In this document: piece by piece, positions 56,306-64,000 of the stretch
Layout of the letters: each line of letters opens with the position of its first letter
Position numbering within the stretch: the first letter of the stretch is position 1
Source of the DNA: Streptomyces sp. SM10
GTDB taxonomy: Bacteria; Actinomycetota; Actinomycetes; Streptomycetales; Streptomycetaceae
Assembly: GCF_002910915.1 (NCBI RefSeq)
Contig: NZ_NEUF01000092.1
Span: forward strand, 94,810 to 158,809
Length of the DNA: 64,000 bases
Reading direction: 5' to 3'
Program-made: the position numbers and the translations under genes
The notes under the pieces: generated by a model
What the model saw: only the letters and a program-made list of their open reading frames with translations
Database searches by the model: none
What the model was told of the DNA's origin: nothing

Positions 56306-57511
56306 ATGCACGTGTCCTTCGACCCCTGGTCCCCGGCGTTCGTCGCCGACCCCTACCCCGCCTACGCCGCGCTGCGCGCCACCGGCCGGGCGCACTACTT
56401 CGAGCCGACGCGGCAGTGGCTCGTCCCGCACTACTCCGACGTGTCCGGGCTGCTGCGCGACCGGCGGCTGGGGCGGACCTACCTGCACCGCTTCGGCCAC
56501 GACGAGTTCGGCGTCACCGCGCCGCCGGAGGCCCACGAGCCCTTCCACACGCTCAACGGGCACGGGATCCTCGATCTGGAGGCACCCGACCACACCCGGA
56601 TCCGGCGGCTGGTCTCGAAGGCGTTCACGCCCCGCAGGGTCGAGGCGCTCGTCCCTACCGTGGAGCGGCTGGCCGCCGGGCTCGTCGACGACTTCGTCCG
56701 GGCGGGAGGGGGCGACCTGCTGAGCGCGGTCGCGGAGCCGCTCCCGGTGGCCGTCATCGCCGAGATGCTGGGCGTGCCGGAGTCCGACCGGGGGCTCCTG
56801 AGGCCGTGGTCGGCGGCGATCTGCGGGATGTTCGAGCTGAATCCGCCGGAGGAGACCGCGCGCGCCGCCGTACAGGCGTCGGTCGAATTCTCCGCCTATC
56901 TGCGGGGACTGATCACCGCACGGCGCGCGGACCCCGGAACCGACCTGATCTCCGGGCTCATCGCCGCCCATGACGACGAGGACCGGCTGACCGAGCAGGA
57001 GATCGTCTCCACCTGCGTGCTGCTGCTCAACGCCGGCCACGAGGCGACGGTCAACGCCACCGCGAACAGTTGGTGGATGCTCTTCCGGCACCCCGAGCAG
57101 CTGGCCTCCCTGCGCGGCGATCACGCTCTGCTGCCGACCGCCGTGGAGGAACTCCTGCGCTACGACACCCCGGTGCCGCTGTTCGCACGCTGGGTCCTGG
57201 ACGACATCGAGATCGACGGCACGGTCATCCCGCGCGGTTCGCAGGTCGCCCTGCTCTTCGCGTCGGCCAACCGGGACCCGGAGCGCTTCGCCGACGCGGA
57301 GACGCTCGACCTGTCCCGTCAGGACAACCCGCACATCTCCTTCGGGGCGGGCATCCACTACTGCCTGGGTGCTCCGCTGGCCCGCGTGGAGATGGCCGCC
57401 TCGTTCGGGGAACTGCTCCGCAAGGCGCCGCGGATGCGGCTGGTGGCGGAACCCGAGTGGAATCCGGGCTATGTGATCCGGGGGCTGCGGGAGCTACAGG
57501 TCGAGATCTGA
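56306..57511 (+). CDS. cytochrome P450 (class I, bacterial)
   Basis: 401 residues. I-helix LLNAGHEATVNATANSW (AGHEAT, so the usual acid/Thr pair is present), K-helix ExxR in EELLRYDTPVPLFARWV, haem loop FGAGIHYCLGAPLARVEMAA with the Cys ligand. No ferredoxin gene nearby. Likely oxidises a specialised or foreign substrate. Its 3' end overlaps the convergent membrane-protein gene by 18 bp. Confidence 0.94.
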   Translation: MHVSFDPWSPAFVADPYPAYAALRATGRAHYFEPTRQWLVPHYSDVSGLLRDRRLGRTYLHRFGHDEFGVTAPPEAHEPFHTLNGHGILDLEAPDHTRIRRLVSKAFTPRRVEALVPTVERLAAGLVDDFVRAGGGDLLSAVAEPLPVAVIAEMLGVPESDRGLLRPWSAAICGMFELNPPEETARAAVQASVEFSAYLRGLITARRADPGTDLISGLIAAHDDEDRLTEQEIVSTCVLLLNAGHEATVNATANSWWMLFRHPEQLASLRGDHALLPTAVEELLRYDTPVPLFARWVLDDIEIDGTVIPRGSQVALLFASANRDPERFADAETLDLSRQDNPHISFGAGIHYCLGAPLARVEMAASFGELLRKAPRMRLVAEPEWNPGYVIRGLRELQVEI

Positions 57512-57889
57512 GGTGTCCGGGGCGAGGGCCCCGGACAGCCGTGCGCGGTCCGGGCCCTGCGGGTTCGCCCAGCCGTGCAGCGCCCACGCGGACAGGGCGA
57601 GGACGCCCGCCGCGCCCACGGCCGCGGCCAGCACACGGAACCGGAGCGCCCTGTGCCCGCGCAGCAGACGCAGGGTCAGCAGCCAGGCGGCCGGGGGGAC
57701 CAGGGCCCCGGCGAGCACGACGAGGGGCAGCTCCGTCCACAGGACGGAGAGGTCGCCGCCCTGCCCCTCGAAGCCGCCGCCCATGTGTACGCGGGTGCGG
57801 CGGGACGAACCCCAGACGGACAGGGCGGTGACCGCCCCGAGCACCGCCGTCGCACACCCGCCGTACCCGGCCGCGTCCCGTTGCCTCAT
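57494..57889 (-). CDS. hypothetical membrane protein
   Basis: 131 residues, three hydrophobic segments (GGCATAVLGAVTALSVWG, LPLVVLAGALVPPAAWLLTL, VLAAAVGAAGVLALSAWALH). Upstream of nothing obvious on its strand except the ABC permease, 36 bp away, so it may be the distal gene of the ABC operon. No family recognised. Confidence 0.7.
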   Translation of the reverse strand: MRQRDAAGYGGCATAVLGAVTALSVWGSSRRTRVHMGGGFEGQGGDLSVLWTELPLVVLAGALVPPAAWLLTLRLLRGHRALRFRVLAAAVGAAGVLALSAWALHGWANPQGPDRARLSGALAPDTSDLDL

Positions 57890-57925
57890 GTGTGCTCAGG
57901 ACGCGGCCCGCCGGCGGGCGGTTCC

Positions 57926-59584
57926 CTACGTGGTCTGCAGGTCCCGCCGCCGGAAGCCCTCCAGACCGAACAGGACCAGGGCCGCGGCGATCACGGTGAG
58001 GACGGCCAGGGGGGTCCACTCCATGGGGGCCGCAGGCAGCTTCGGGACGTGTCCGAAGGGGGACAGGTCGTTCGTCCAGTCGGGGAAGCGGAGGAGTTGG
58101 CCCAGGTAGCCGGTCACGAAGGCGTACACCGGGACCGTCCACGCGGCCCGGGCCGCGCGGGGGAGCCAGCCGAAGAGGACCGAGGCCACCCCTGCGGTCA
58201 CCCACAGCGCGGGGGCGTAGGCGAGCGCCGCACCGGTCAGGGACAGCACCAGCCCGGGATCATCGGTGGAGGCCGCCCCCAGGACACCGATGCCCAGTCC
58301 GCCGGCGAGCAGGAGCGCCGTGCCGCCCGCGAGCGCGACGGCCAGATGGCTGCCCGCCCAGCGGGCGCGGGACAGGCCGGTCGCCAGGAGCGGTTCGGCG
58401 CGGCCCGCGTGCTCCTCGGCCAGGGGCCGCAGAGACGCCATGACGACGTACACGGAGGCCACGACGGCGAGGATCACCATGATCATCGAGGCGAACGACT
58501 CGGCCATGGTGGCGCCGCCGATCCTCCGGAGCGCCTCCTGGATCTGGTCGATGCTCCCGAGCATGTCCTCGACCTCGCCGAGGATGGATCCGTACATGGC
58601 GCCCATCACGAACAGCCCGGCGACGAATCCGGCCAGCACGGAGCGGTGCAGCCGCAGCGCGAACCCCAGCGGCCCCAGCAGCGCCCGGGACGCCGTCGGG
58701 GAGCCCGGCCGGCCGGCGCGGAGCCCCGCCCCCACGTCACGCCGTGTCGACAGGACGAATCCGGTGCCGGCGCAGAGGACGGCGAGCGCCGCGCAGAGCA
58801 GCAGCGGCCACCAGTGGTTGTCCACGTAGGGGTAGGTGCGCTGGATCCAGCCGATCGGCGAGAGCCAGGAGAGCGCGTCGTCGCCGCCCGCGTCACCCGC
58901 GGCGCGCAGGACGTAGGCGAGCCCGATGACGGCCAGCGCCATGCCGGACGCGCCCCGGGTGTGGGCGGTGATCTGCGTGGTGATCGCGGCGACACCCGCG
59001 AAGACGAGGCCGACGGCCGCGTGCGCGAGGCCGTAGACCAGCGCCCCCGCGGCGCCGTCCGGCCCCAGGTCCATGGCCCCGAGCCCGGCGGCCAGCAGGA
59101 CGGCGAGCGAGAGGTCGGCGATCACCGCGACCCAGAGCGCGGCGGCCAGGTGGGCGTGGCGTCCGACGACGGTGGAGCGGACCAGCTCGGCGCGGTTGGT
59201 CTCCTCCTCGTCGCGGGTGTGACGGGTGACGATCAGGACGCTCATGAGGCCGACCAGCACCGCCAGGAAGCCGAGCATCTGGTGACCCAGCATCGAGCCG
59301 AAGGTGTAGTCGTCCAGATAGTGCCGGGGCCCGGTCATGGCGAGCCCGGCGGGGCTGTCCATGGTGGCGAGGAGGGAGGCACGGTCCTCGGGTGCGGCGT
59401 ACAGCGTCGTGAACTTGTCGGCCGTGGCGAGCGTGGACAGGAACAGCGCGAGGACCCACACCGGCAGCCGGACGCGGTCCCTGCGCAGGTTGAACCGGAC
59501 CAGTGTGCGGGTCCCCGCCAGTGCTCCGGGGGTGGAGAGGGTCCGCGCTGCCGCGGGCGTGCGGGCGGCCGTCGTGGCGCTCAT
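57926..59584 (-). CDS. ABC transporter permease, exporter type (12 TM)
   Basis: 552 residues, two homologous halves of about six helices each. Starts [17 protein letters not shown], then [20 protein letters not shown]; the second half begins near [20 protein letters not shown]. Typical of the large permeases that pair with DrrA/TylC-like ATPases in antibiotic and lipid export. Overlaps the ATPase gene by ATGA. Confidence 0.9.
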   Translation of the reverse strand: MSATTAARTPAAARTLSTPGALAGTRTLVRFNLRRDRVRLPVWVLALFLSTLATADKFTTLYAAPEDRASLLATMDSPAGLAMTGPRHYLDDYTFGSMLGHQMLGFLAVLVGLMSVLIVTRHTRDEEETNRAELVRSTVVGRHAHLAAALWVAVIADLSLAVLLAAGLGAMDLGPDGAAGALVYGLAHAAVGLVFAGVAAITTQITAHTRGASGMALAVIGLAYVLRAAGDAGGDDALSWLSPIGWIQRTYPYVDNHWWPLLLCAALAVLCAGTGFVLSTRRDVGAGLRAGRPGSPTASRALLGPLGFALRLHRSVLAGFVAGLFVMGAMYGSILGEVEDMLGSIDQIQEALRRIGGATMAESFASMIMVILAVVASVYVVMASLRPLAEEHAGRAEPLLATGLSRARWAGSHLAVALAGGTALLLAGGLGIGVLGAASTDDPGLVLSLTGAALAYAPALWVTAGVASVLFGWLPRAARAAWTVPVYAFVTGYLGQLLRFPDWTNDLSPFGHVPKLPAAPMEWTPLAVLTVIAAALVLFGLEGFRRRDLQTT

Positions 59585-60531
59585 CGCGCGTTCCCGGGTG
59601 AGGCCGCGGGGGTGTGGCCGTTGGCGGCGAGCTCGTCGCCGTAGTGGCGGAGCATGAGCTCCTCCAGGGTGGGCGGATGGCTGATCAGACCGCGTACACC
59701 GAACCCGGCGAGCGCGCGCACCGCTGCGTCGAGGTGGCCGCCGTCCACGGCGAACCGCACTCCGGTCCCCTGTCCGGCCCCGGCGTCGGTGACCTCCACC
59801 GCGTGCACGCCCGGCAGGGCGTCGAGGCCGGTGGCGGGCCGTTCCGTCTCGGCCTCGATCGTCGTACGCGTCAGATGCCGCATCTCGCTGAGCGACCCTG
59901 ACTGCACCGTCCTGCCGAGCCGGATGATGCTGACCCGGTCGGCCAGCTTCTCGACCTGGGCCAGGATGTGGCTGGAGAGCAGCACGGTCCTGCCCGCGGC
60001 CTTCGCCTCCAGGATGACGTCCTGGAAGACCACCTCCATGAGGGGGTCGAGCCCGGCGGTCGGTTCGTCCAGGAGGAGCAGTTCCGCGTCGGAGGCCAGG
60101 GCGGCGACGATGGCCACCTTCTGGCGGTTGCCCTTGGAGTAGGCCCGGCCCTTCTTCGTCGGGTCGAGGTCGAAGCGCTCCATCAGCTCGTCGCGGCGCC
60201 GCTTGTCGGAACCGCCGCGCAGGCGGGAGAGCAGGTCGACGGCCTCGCCGCCGGTGAGGTTCGGCCACAGCTCGACGTCGCCGGGCACGTAGGCCAGGCG
60301 CCGGTGCAGTGCGACGGCGTCGTGCCAGGGGTCCTTCCCGAGCAGCAGGGCCGCTCCCGAATCGGCGCGCAGCAGCCCCAGCAGGACTCGGATGGTGGTG
60401 GACTTCCCGGCTCCGTTTGGTCCGAGGAAGCCGTGGACCTCACCTGTTTCGACGGCGAGGTCGAGGCCGTCCAGTGCGTGCGTCCGCCCGAACGACTTGT
60501 GCAGTCCGGCGACGGTGATTGCCTTCGTCAT
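59581..60531 (-). CDS. ABC transporter ATP-binding protein, exporter type
   Basis: 316 residues. Walker [11 protein letters not shown]-loop and [20 protein letters not shown], signature-like YSKGNRQKV, Walker [17 protein letters not shown]-loop [15 protein letters not shown]. The C-terminal 90 residues form a DrrA-like extension. First gene of the operon, divergent from a MarR/GbsR regulator. Confidence 0.94.
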   Translation of the reverse strand: MTKAITVAGLHKSFGRTHALDGLDLAVETGEVHGFLGPNGAGKSTTIRVLLGLLRADSGAALLLGKDPWHDAVALHRRLAYVPGDVELWPNLTGGEAVDLLSRLRGGSDKRRRDELMERFDLDPTKKGRAYSKGNRQKVAIVAALASDAELLLLDEPTAGLDPLMEVVFQDVILEAKAAGRTVLLSSHILAQVEKLADRVSIIRLGRTVQSGSLSEMRHLTRTTIEAETERPATGLDALPGVHAVEVTDAGAGQGTGVRFAVDGGHLDAAVRALAGFGVRGLISHPPTLEELMLRHYGDELAANGHTPAASPGNAR

Positions 60532-60551
60532 GTTTCTGAAAGTACGCTGAT

Positions 60552-60567
60552 TTCACAAAGTTGTGAA
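60552..60567. promoter_or_regulatory. operator between the ABC operon and its regulator
   Basis: TTCACAA-AG-TTGTGAA, a perfect 16-bp inverted repeat in the 62-bp divergent gap. Both promoters must lie here, so one bound dimer could repress both. Confidence 0.75.
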
Positions 60568-60593
60568 GTTAAGGAAGCGTATAAAGTTGTGGC

Positions 60594-61136
60594 GTGAGCG
60601 GAGCAGGGGAAGTGGTGGACGCGATGGCCGGCGGGACCGAGGGACCCGGAGCGGCGGGGGACGGCGCGGAGCGTGACGAGGACGCGGTGTCACTGTTCGT
60701 CGAGCGCTTCGCGGCCGAGATGACGGAGGCGGGGATGCAGCGGATGGCCTCACGCGTCTTCGCCGCGCTCCTCGCCGACGACGACGGTTCCATGACCTCG
60801 GCGGAGCTCGGCCGCCAGCTGCGGATCAGCCCGGCGGCGGTCTCCGGCGCGGTCAACTACCTCACCCAGGTCAGCATGGTCGGCCGCGAACGCGACCCCG
60901 GCTCACGCCGCGACCGCTACCGCCTGCACAACGAGATCTGGTACGCCACCTTCGCCAGCCGCGACCAGGTGCTGACCCGCTGGGAGCGCACGCTGCGGGA
61001 GGGCGCCCGCTCGCTCGGTGAGGACACCCCGGCGGGCGCCCGGCTCGTGGAGACGGCGGAGTTCTTCACCTTCCTGCAGGCGGAACTGCTCGGCATCCTC
61101 GACCGGTGGCGGGAGAGCCGCAAGGCCCCGGAGTGA
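60594..61136 (+). CDS. GbsR/MarR-type transcriptional regulator
   Basis: 180 residues from a GTG (an ATG 30 bp in is the alternative). Winged helix: RVFAALLADDDGSMTSAELG, RISPAAVSGAVNYLTQVSMV, the wing REREPGSRRDRYRL-like, and a C-terminal dimerisation helix (FFTFLQAELLGILDRWRESR). Likely represses the divergent ABC exporter and itself through the inverted repeat; released by the exported compound or a relative. Confidence 0.88.
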   Translation: MSGAGEVVDAMAGGTEGPGAAGDGAERDEDAVSLFVERFAAEMTEAGMQRMASRVFAALLADDDGSMTSAELGRQLRISPAAVSGAVNYLTQVSMVGRERDPGSRRDRYRLHNEIWYATFASRDQVLTRWERTLREGARSLGEDTPAGARLVETAEFFTFLQAELLGILDRWRESRKAPE

Positions 61137-61220
61137 GGCGGAGTGGGGTCGGGCGGACGCCGTGGGCGCGCAGGCCCGGCCCGTGCGGCCGGCGGCCTGC
61201 CGGGGCCGCCCACCACCCCG

Positions 61221-62060
61221 TCAGCGCCCCGCCTCCCCGGGGAGCACCAGCCCCCAGGCACCCGCGCGGACGGTCCAGGTGCGGGTCCTGACCGGACCCC
61301 CGACCTGTATGTCCGCGCGGTAGCGGAAGTCGGGTCCGGCCACCGTGACCGCCTTGGCCTCGGCCGTGTGCGTCTCGCCGGACGTCGTGTGGATCACCAC
61401 GTCCGCCAGGCCGCCGTCGCCCTGGGCGGAGACCGAGACGTCCTCCACCGGCCGGTCCAGGTCGTTCAGGAGGACGCCGTCCGCCTCGACCCGCAGCCGG
61501 TGGGTGCCGGAGGGGCCGGAGGGCGAGGGCGGGGCGGGCCGGACCAGGGAGGCCACGAGGCTGCGGCAGGTGTCCCAGACCGTGTGGGACGGGCCGGGCG
61601 AGGGTCTGGCCGCGGGTATGCGCAGCTCTCCCAGGACCACACCGTCGCTGTCGTCGACGAGCAGGTCCAGCCGGCGCGCGGTCCCGTCGAGCGCCGTGCG
61701 CGCGGCCGCGACCGCTCCCCGGGGCACGCCGAGGGCGTGGGCGAGTTCCAGTGAGTGGGCGGCGCCCACCGGGATCAGGGAGAGCGAGCTGTCCGAGAGC
61801 TCGCGCTCCCGGTGGAGCTGGGACACCGCGCGCAGCAGCGCGTGGTCGTCGCCGACGACGACCGGACGCCTCGACCCCCTCCGTGACAGGGCCCTGGCGA
61901 ATTCGTCGGGACCGTCCGGGAGACAGATCTTGGCGTGCGCGCCCGCGCTCAGGACGTCCTTCGCGATGCGCACGGACTCGCCGTCGTAGCGGCGGGCAAG
62001 GGGGTCGATGAGCACGAGTAGCTGGTGGTCGCCGTCGCCGGGGGGCTCTGCAGCCGACAC
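61221..62060 (-). CDS. diacylglycerol-kinase-like protein lacking the GGDGT motif
   Basis: 279 residues from a GTG after GGAAGGA. The N-terminal part follows the DAGK/sphingosine kinase layout, but the nucleotide motif normally written GGDGT reads VVVGDDHALL, and the later PxGTGNDxAR segment reads IPVGAAHSLELAHALG. The C-terminal beta sandwich (HRLRVEADGVLLNDLDRPVE) is present. Catalysis is doubtful; it may bind a lipid or nucleotide. Divergent from purA, as in other streptomycetes by recollection. Confidence 0.7.
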   Translation of the reverse strand: MSAAEPPGDGDHQLLVLIDPLARRYDGESVRIAKDVLSAGAHAKICLPDGPDEFARALSRRGSRRPVVVGDDHALLRAVSQLHRERELSDSSLSLIPVGAAHSLELAHALGVPRGAVAAARTALDGTARRLDLLVDDSDGVVLGELRIPAARPSPGPSHTVWDTCRSLVASLVRPAPPSPSGPSGTHRLRVEADGVLLNDLDRPVEDVSVSAQGDGGLADVVIHTTSGETHTAEAKAVTVAGPDFRYRADIQVGGPVRTRTWTVRAGAWGLVLPGEAGR

Positions 62061-62094
62061 CTCGGTCCTTCCTCGGGTAGCATCTTGGTGCAAG

Positions 62095-62122
62095 AGCCCC
62101 TTGCGCTATTGCGCCAGGGGCT
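62095..62122 (+). other. hairpin in the purA leader
   Basis: AGCCCCTTGCGC-tatt-GCGCCAGGGGCT, one mismatch, followed by TCGTCTATTC. It could be a weak attenuator or a terminator of antisense transcripts. No purine riboswitch features are seen. Confidence 0.4.
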
Positions 62123-62246
62123 TCGTCTATTCCGGGGCACCCGGTTCGACGGCTCAGGCTTTGCCGTACATCGTCGTGCGGCAGGTACGACCTTTACGTA
62201 CGCCCCCTGACCTTGGACATGCCCCGCCCGGAAGGGGTGTACGCCT

Positions 62247-63530
62247 GTGCCCGCACTTGTGCTGCTCGGTGCTCAGTGGGGTGACGAGGGCAAGGGGAAG
62301 GCCACCGACCTCCTCGGTGGATCCGTTGACTATGTGGTGCGATACCAGGGCGGCAACAATGCCGGCCACACGGTCGTCGTGGGCGACCAGAAGTACGCAC
62401 TGCATCTCCTCCCCTCCGGAATCCTGTCGCCGGGGTGTACCCCGGTCATCGGTAACGGTGTCGTCGTCGACCCGGCGGTCCTGCTCTCCGAGCTGAGCGG
62501 TCTGAACGAGCGAGGCGTCGACACGTCCAAGCTCCTGATCAGCGGCAACGCTCATTTGATCACTCCGTACAACGTCACCGTCGACAAGGTGACGGAACGC
62601 TTCCTCGGCAAGCGGAAGATCGGCACGACCGGGCGCGGTATCGGCCCGACCTACGCCGACAAGATCAACCGTGTCGGCATCCGCGTCCAGGACCTCTACG
62701 ACGAGTCGATCCTGGAGCAGAAGGTCGAAGCGGCGCTGGAGCAGAAGAACCAGCTCCTGGCCAAGGTCTTCAACCGGCGCGCGATCGAGGCCGACAAGGT
62801 CATCGAGGACATGCTCCAGTACGCGGAGCAGATCAAGCCGTTCGTCGCCGACACGACGCTGATCCTGAACAACGCCATCGACGAGGGCAAGGTCGTCCTC
62901 TTCGAGGGCGGCCAGGGCACGCTCCTGGACGTCGACCACGGCACCTACCCCTTCGTCACCTCGTCGAACCCGACCGCGGGCGGCGCCTGCACCGGTGCCG
63001 GCGTGGGCCCGACGAAGATCAGCCGGGTCATCGGCATCCTCAAGGCCTACACCACCCGCGTCGGTGCCGGCCCCTTCCCGACGGAACTTCTCGACGAGGA
63101 CGGCGAGGCGCTGCGCCGGATCGGCGGCGAGCGTGGTGTCACCACCGGCCGTGACCGCCGCTGCGGCTGGTTCGACGCCCCCATCGCGCGGTACGCGACC
63201 CGGGTCAACGGTCTCACCGACTTCTTCCTCACCAAGCTGGACGTGCTGACCGGCTGGGAGCAGATCCCGGTGTGCGTGGCGTACGAGATCGACGGCAAGC
63301 GCGTCGAGGAGCTCCCGTACAACCAGACCGACTTCCACCACGCGAAGCCGATCTACGAGATGCTGCCGGGCTGGTCCGAGGACATCACGAAGGCCAAGAC
63401 CTTCGGCGACCTGCCGAAGAACGCGCAGGCGTACGTGAAGGCGCTGGAGGAGATGTCCGGCGCCCCGATCTCCGCGATCGGCGTCGGCCCCGGCCGGACC
63501 GAGACCATCGAGATCAACTCCTTCCTCTAG
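62247..63530 (+). CDS. purA: adenylosuccinate synthetase
   Basis: 427 residues from a [23 protein letters not shown] holds the GTP-binding and catalytic Asp; [65 protein letters not shown]. It joins IMP and aspartate in AMP synthesis. Terminated by a perfect 44-bp palindrome. Confidence 0.97.
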   Translation: MPALVLLGAQWGDEGKGKATDLLGGSVDYVVRYQGGNNAGHTVVVGDQKYALHLLPSGILSPGCTPVIGNGVVVDPAVLLSELSGLNERGVDTSKLLISGNAHLITPYNVTVDKVTERFLGKRKIGTTGRGIGPTYADKINRVGIRVQDLYDESILEQKVEAALEQKNQLLAKVFNRRAIEADKVIEDMLQYAEQIKPFVADTTLILNNAIDEGKVVLFEGGQGTLLDVDHGTYPFVTSSNPTAGGACTGAGVGPTKISRVIGILKAYTTRVGAGPFPTELLDEDGEALRRIGGERGVTTGRDRRCGWFDAPIARYATRVNGLTDFFLTKLDVLTGWEQIPVCVAYEIDGKRVEELPYNQTDFHHAKPIYEMLPGWSEDITKAKTFGDLPKNAQAYVKALEEMSGAPISAIGVGPGRTETIEINSFL

Positions 63531-63539
63531 GGGACCGTA

Positions 63540-63583
63540 CGACGGCGGCCGGACCTTCCTCGAGGAAGGTCCGGCCGCCGTCG
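63540..63583. terminator. 44-bp perfect palindrome, purA terminator
   Basis: Two 22-bp arms meeting at CTCGAG with no loop, 10 bp after the stop. Shared with the convergent membrane-protein gene. Confidence 0.9.
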
Positions 63584-63607
63584 CGTTTCCGGGTGCGGGC
63601 GGCGCCG

Positions 63608-63967
63608 TCAGGGGAGCTGCCGGAGGAAGGCGACCACGAACAGCGCCCCGGCCGCCGAGCAGACGAGCACCACGGGCACCACCCAGCCGGGCCTGTGGCC
63701 TCCGCGCAAGGGCTCCGTCATCCGCTCGTGCAGACGGGTGACGCCGTACAGCGCCGCGAGCGCGGCGAGGGAGCAGGGGACGGCGACCGCGAAGTGGGTG
63801 AGCCACGCGCCCGCCGGGCTCGGGCCGCCCCAGGCGTTGTCGTAGGGGCCGCCGTCCACGAACCCGTAGAACAGCCCCCGGACCGCGGTGAGCAGGAGCA
63901 CCGCGGTCAGGACGAGGGAGAGCGCGCCCAGCAGCACCGTCGCTCCGGCATGGGCGGCCACCCGCAC
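63608..63967 (-). CDS. hypothetical membrane protein, start uncertain
   Basis: 119 residues from the GTG at 63967; the frame stays open to the window edge, so the true start may lie beyond it. Three hydrophobic segments (VLLGALSLVLTAVLLLTAVR, THFAVAVPCSLAALAALYGV, WVVPVVLVCSAAGALFVVAF). No family recognised. Confidence 0.65.
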   Translation of the reverse strand: MRVAAHAGATVLLGALSLVLTAVLLLTAVRGLFYGFVDGGPYDNAWGGPSPAGAWLTHFAVAVPCSLAALAALYGVTRLHERMTEPLRGGHRPGWVVPVVLVCSAAGALFVVAFLRQLP

Positions 63968-64000
63968 CGCTCCCGGCCGGGGCGCCCCCGTGCCCGCGCG

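Noticed and set aside
62061..62246. Purine riboswitch upstream of purA
   Set aside because: Only a single hairpin; no three-way junction or conserved loop motifs are visible.

Overview
The window is about 64 kb of high-GC actinobacterial chromosome, almost certainly Streptomyces. Third-codon GC is very high and there are many GTG starts. A dnaK-grpE-dnaJ-hspR operon and a separate clpB lie under HAIR (HspR) operators, and a ParB site (parS) sits between pyrE and fbaA. A SARP regulator, DUF2617, DUF3151 and an ATP-only purA flank are also typical of that genus. The right-hand two thirds reads as ordinary core chromosome; the left third is accessory.

Layout. (1) 1-4.1 kb: a compact divergent locus with an EamA exporter, cupin, cysteine-synthase-like enzyme and serine acetyltransferase on the minus strand, and a tautomerase plus a degenerate ATP-grasp protein on the plus strand. 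It looks like a small O-acetylserine-based biosynthetic cluster. (2) 4.3-7.9 kb: a secreted protein made of eight GEGPN-centred repeats, convergent with a SARP-NB-ARC-TPR regulator. (3) 7.9-9.9 kb: gene-poor, partly low-GC decayed DNA. (4) 9.9-20.2 kb: an island behind an intact tRNA-Gly(CCC). Three partial copies of the tRNA 3' end act as nested att sites and cut it into three segments with no integrase. The segments carry, in order, an antitoxin-like pair, a frameshifted RHS toxin with its immunity gene, and a Phd/HicB-type toxin-antitoxin pair with a fresh IS481 copy. (5) 20.4-26 kb: a zinc-ribbon protein, dcd, a phosphoribosyltransferase, a Yip1 protein, a membrane Fe-S oxidoreductase and an odd sugar transferase. 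(6) 26.3-36.9 kb: the HspR heat-shock regulon, interrupted by two paralogous LuxR-type regulators, a secreted protein with ten GDIAW repeats and a translationally coupled small Rieske-like protein. (7) 37-64 kb: housekeeping and metabolic genes, including a polyamine-synthase-like membrane protein, pyrE, parS, fbaA, the kynurenine route from tryptophan to anthranilate, a two-component system with a P450, an ABC exporter with its MarR/GbsR-type repressor, and purA.

The most unusual content is the pair of tandem-repeat secreted precursors. One repeats GEGPN, the other GDIAW. They are unrelated in sequence but built alike (signal peptide, then 8-10 copies of a conserved pentapeptide), and each sits beside a regulator with a plausible sensory domain. 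The GDIAW gene also overlaps a small protein that looks like a Rieske N-terminal domain without its iron-sulphur ligands. A multi-copy peptide signal or a multi-core modified peptide is my inference; nothing in the sequence proves it.
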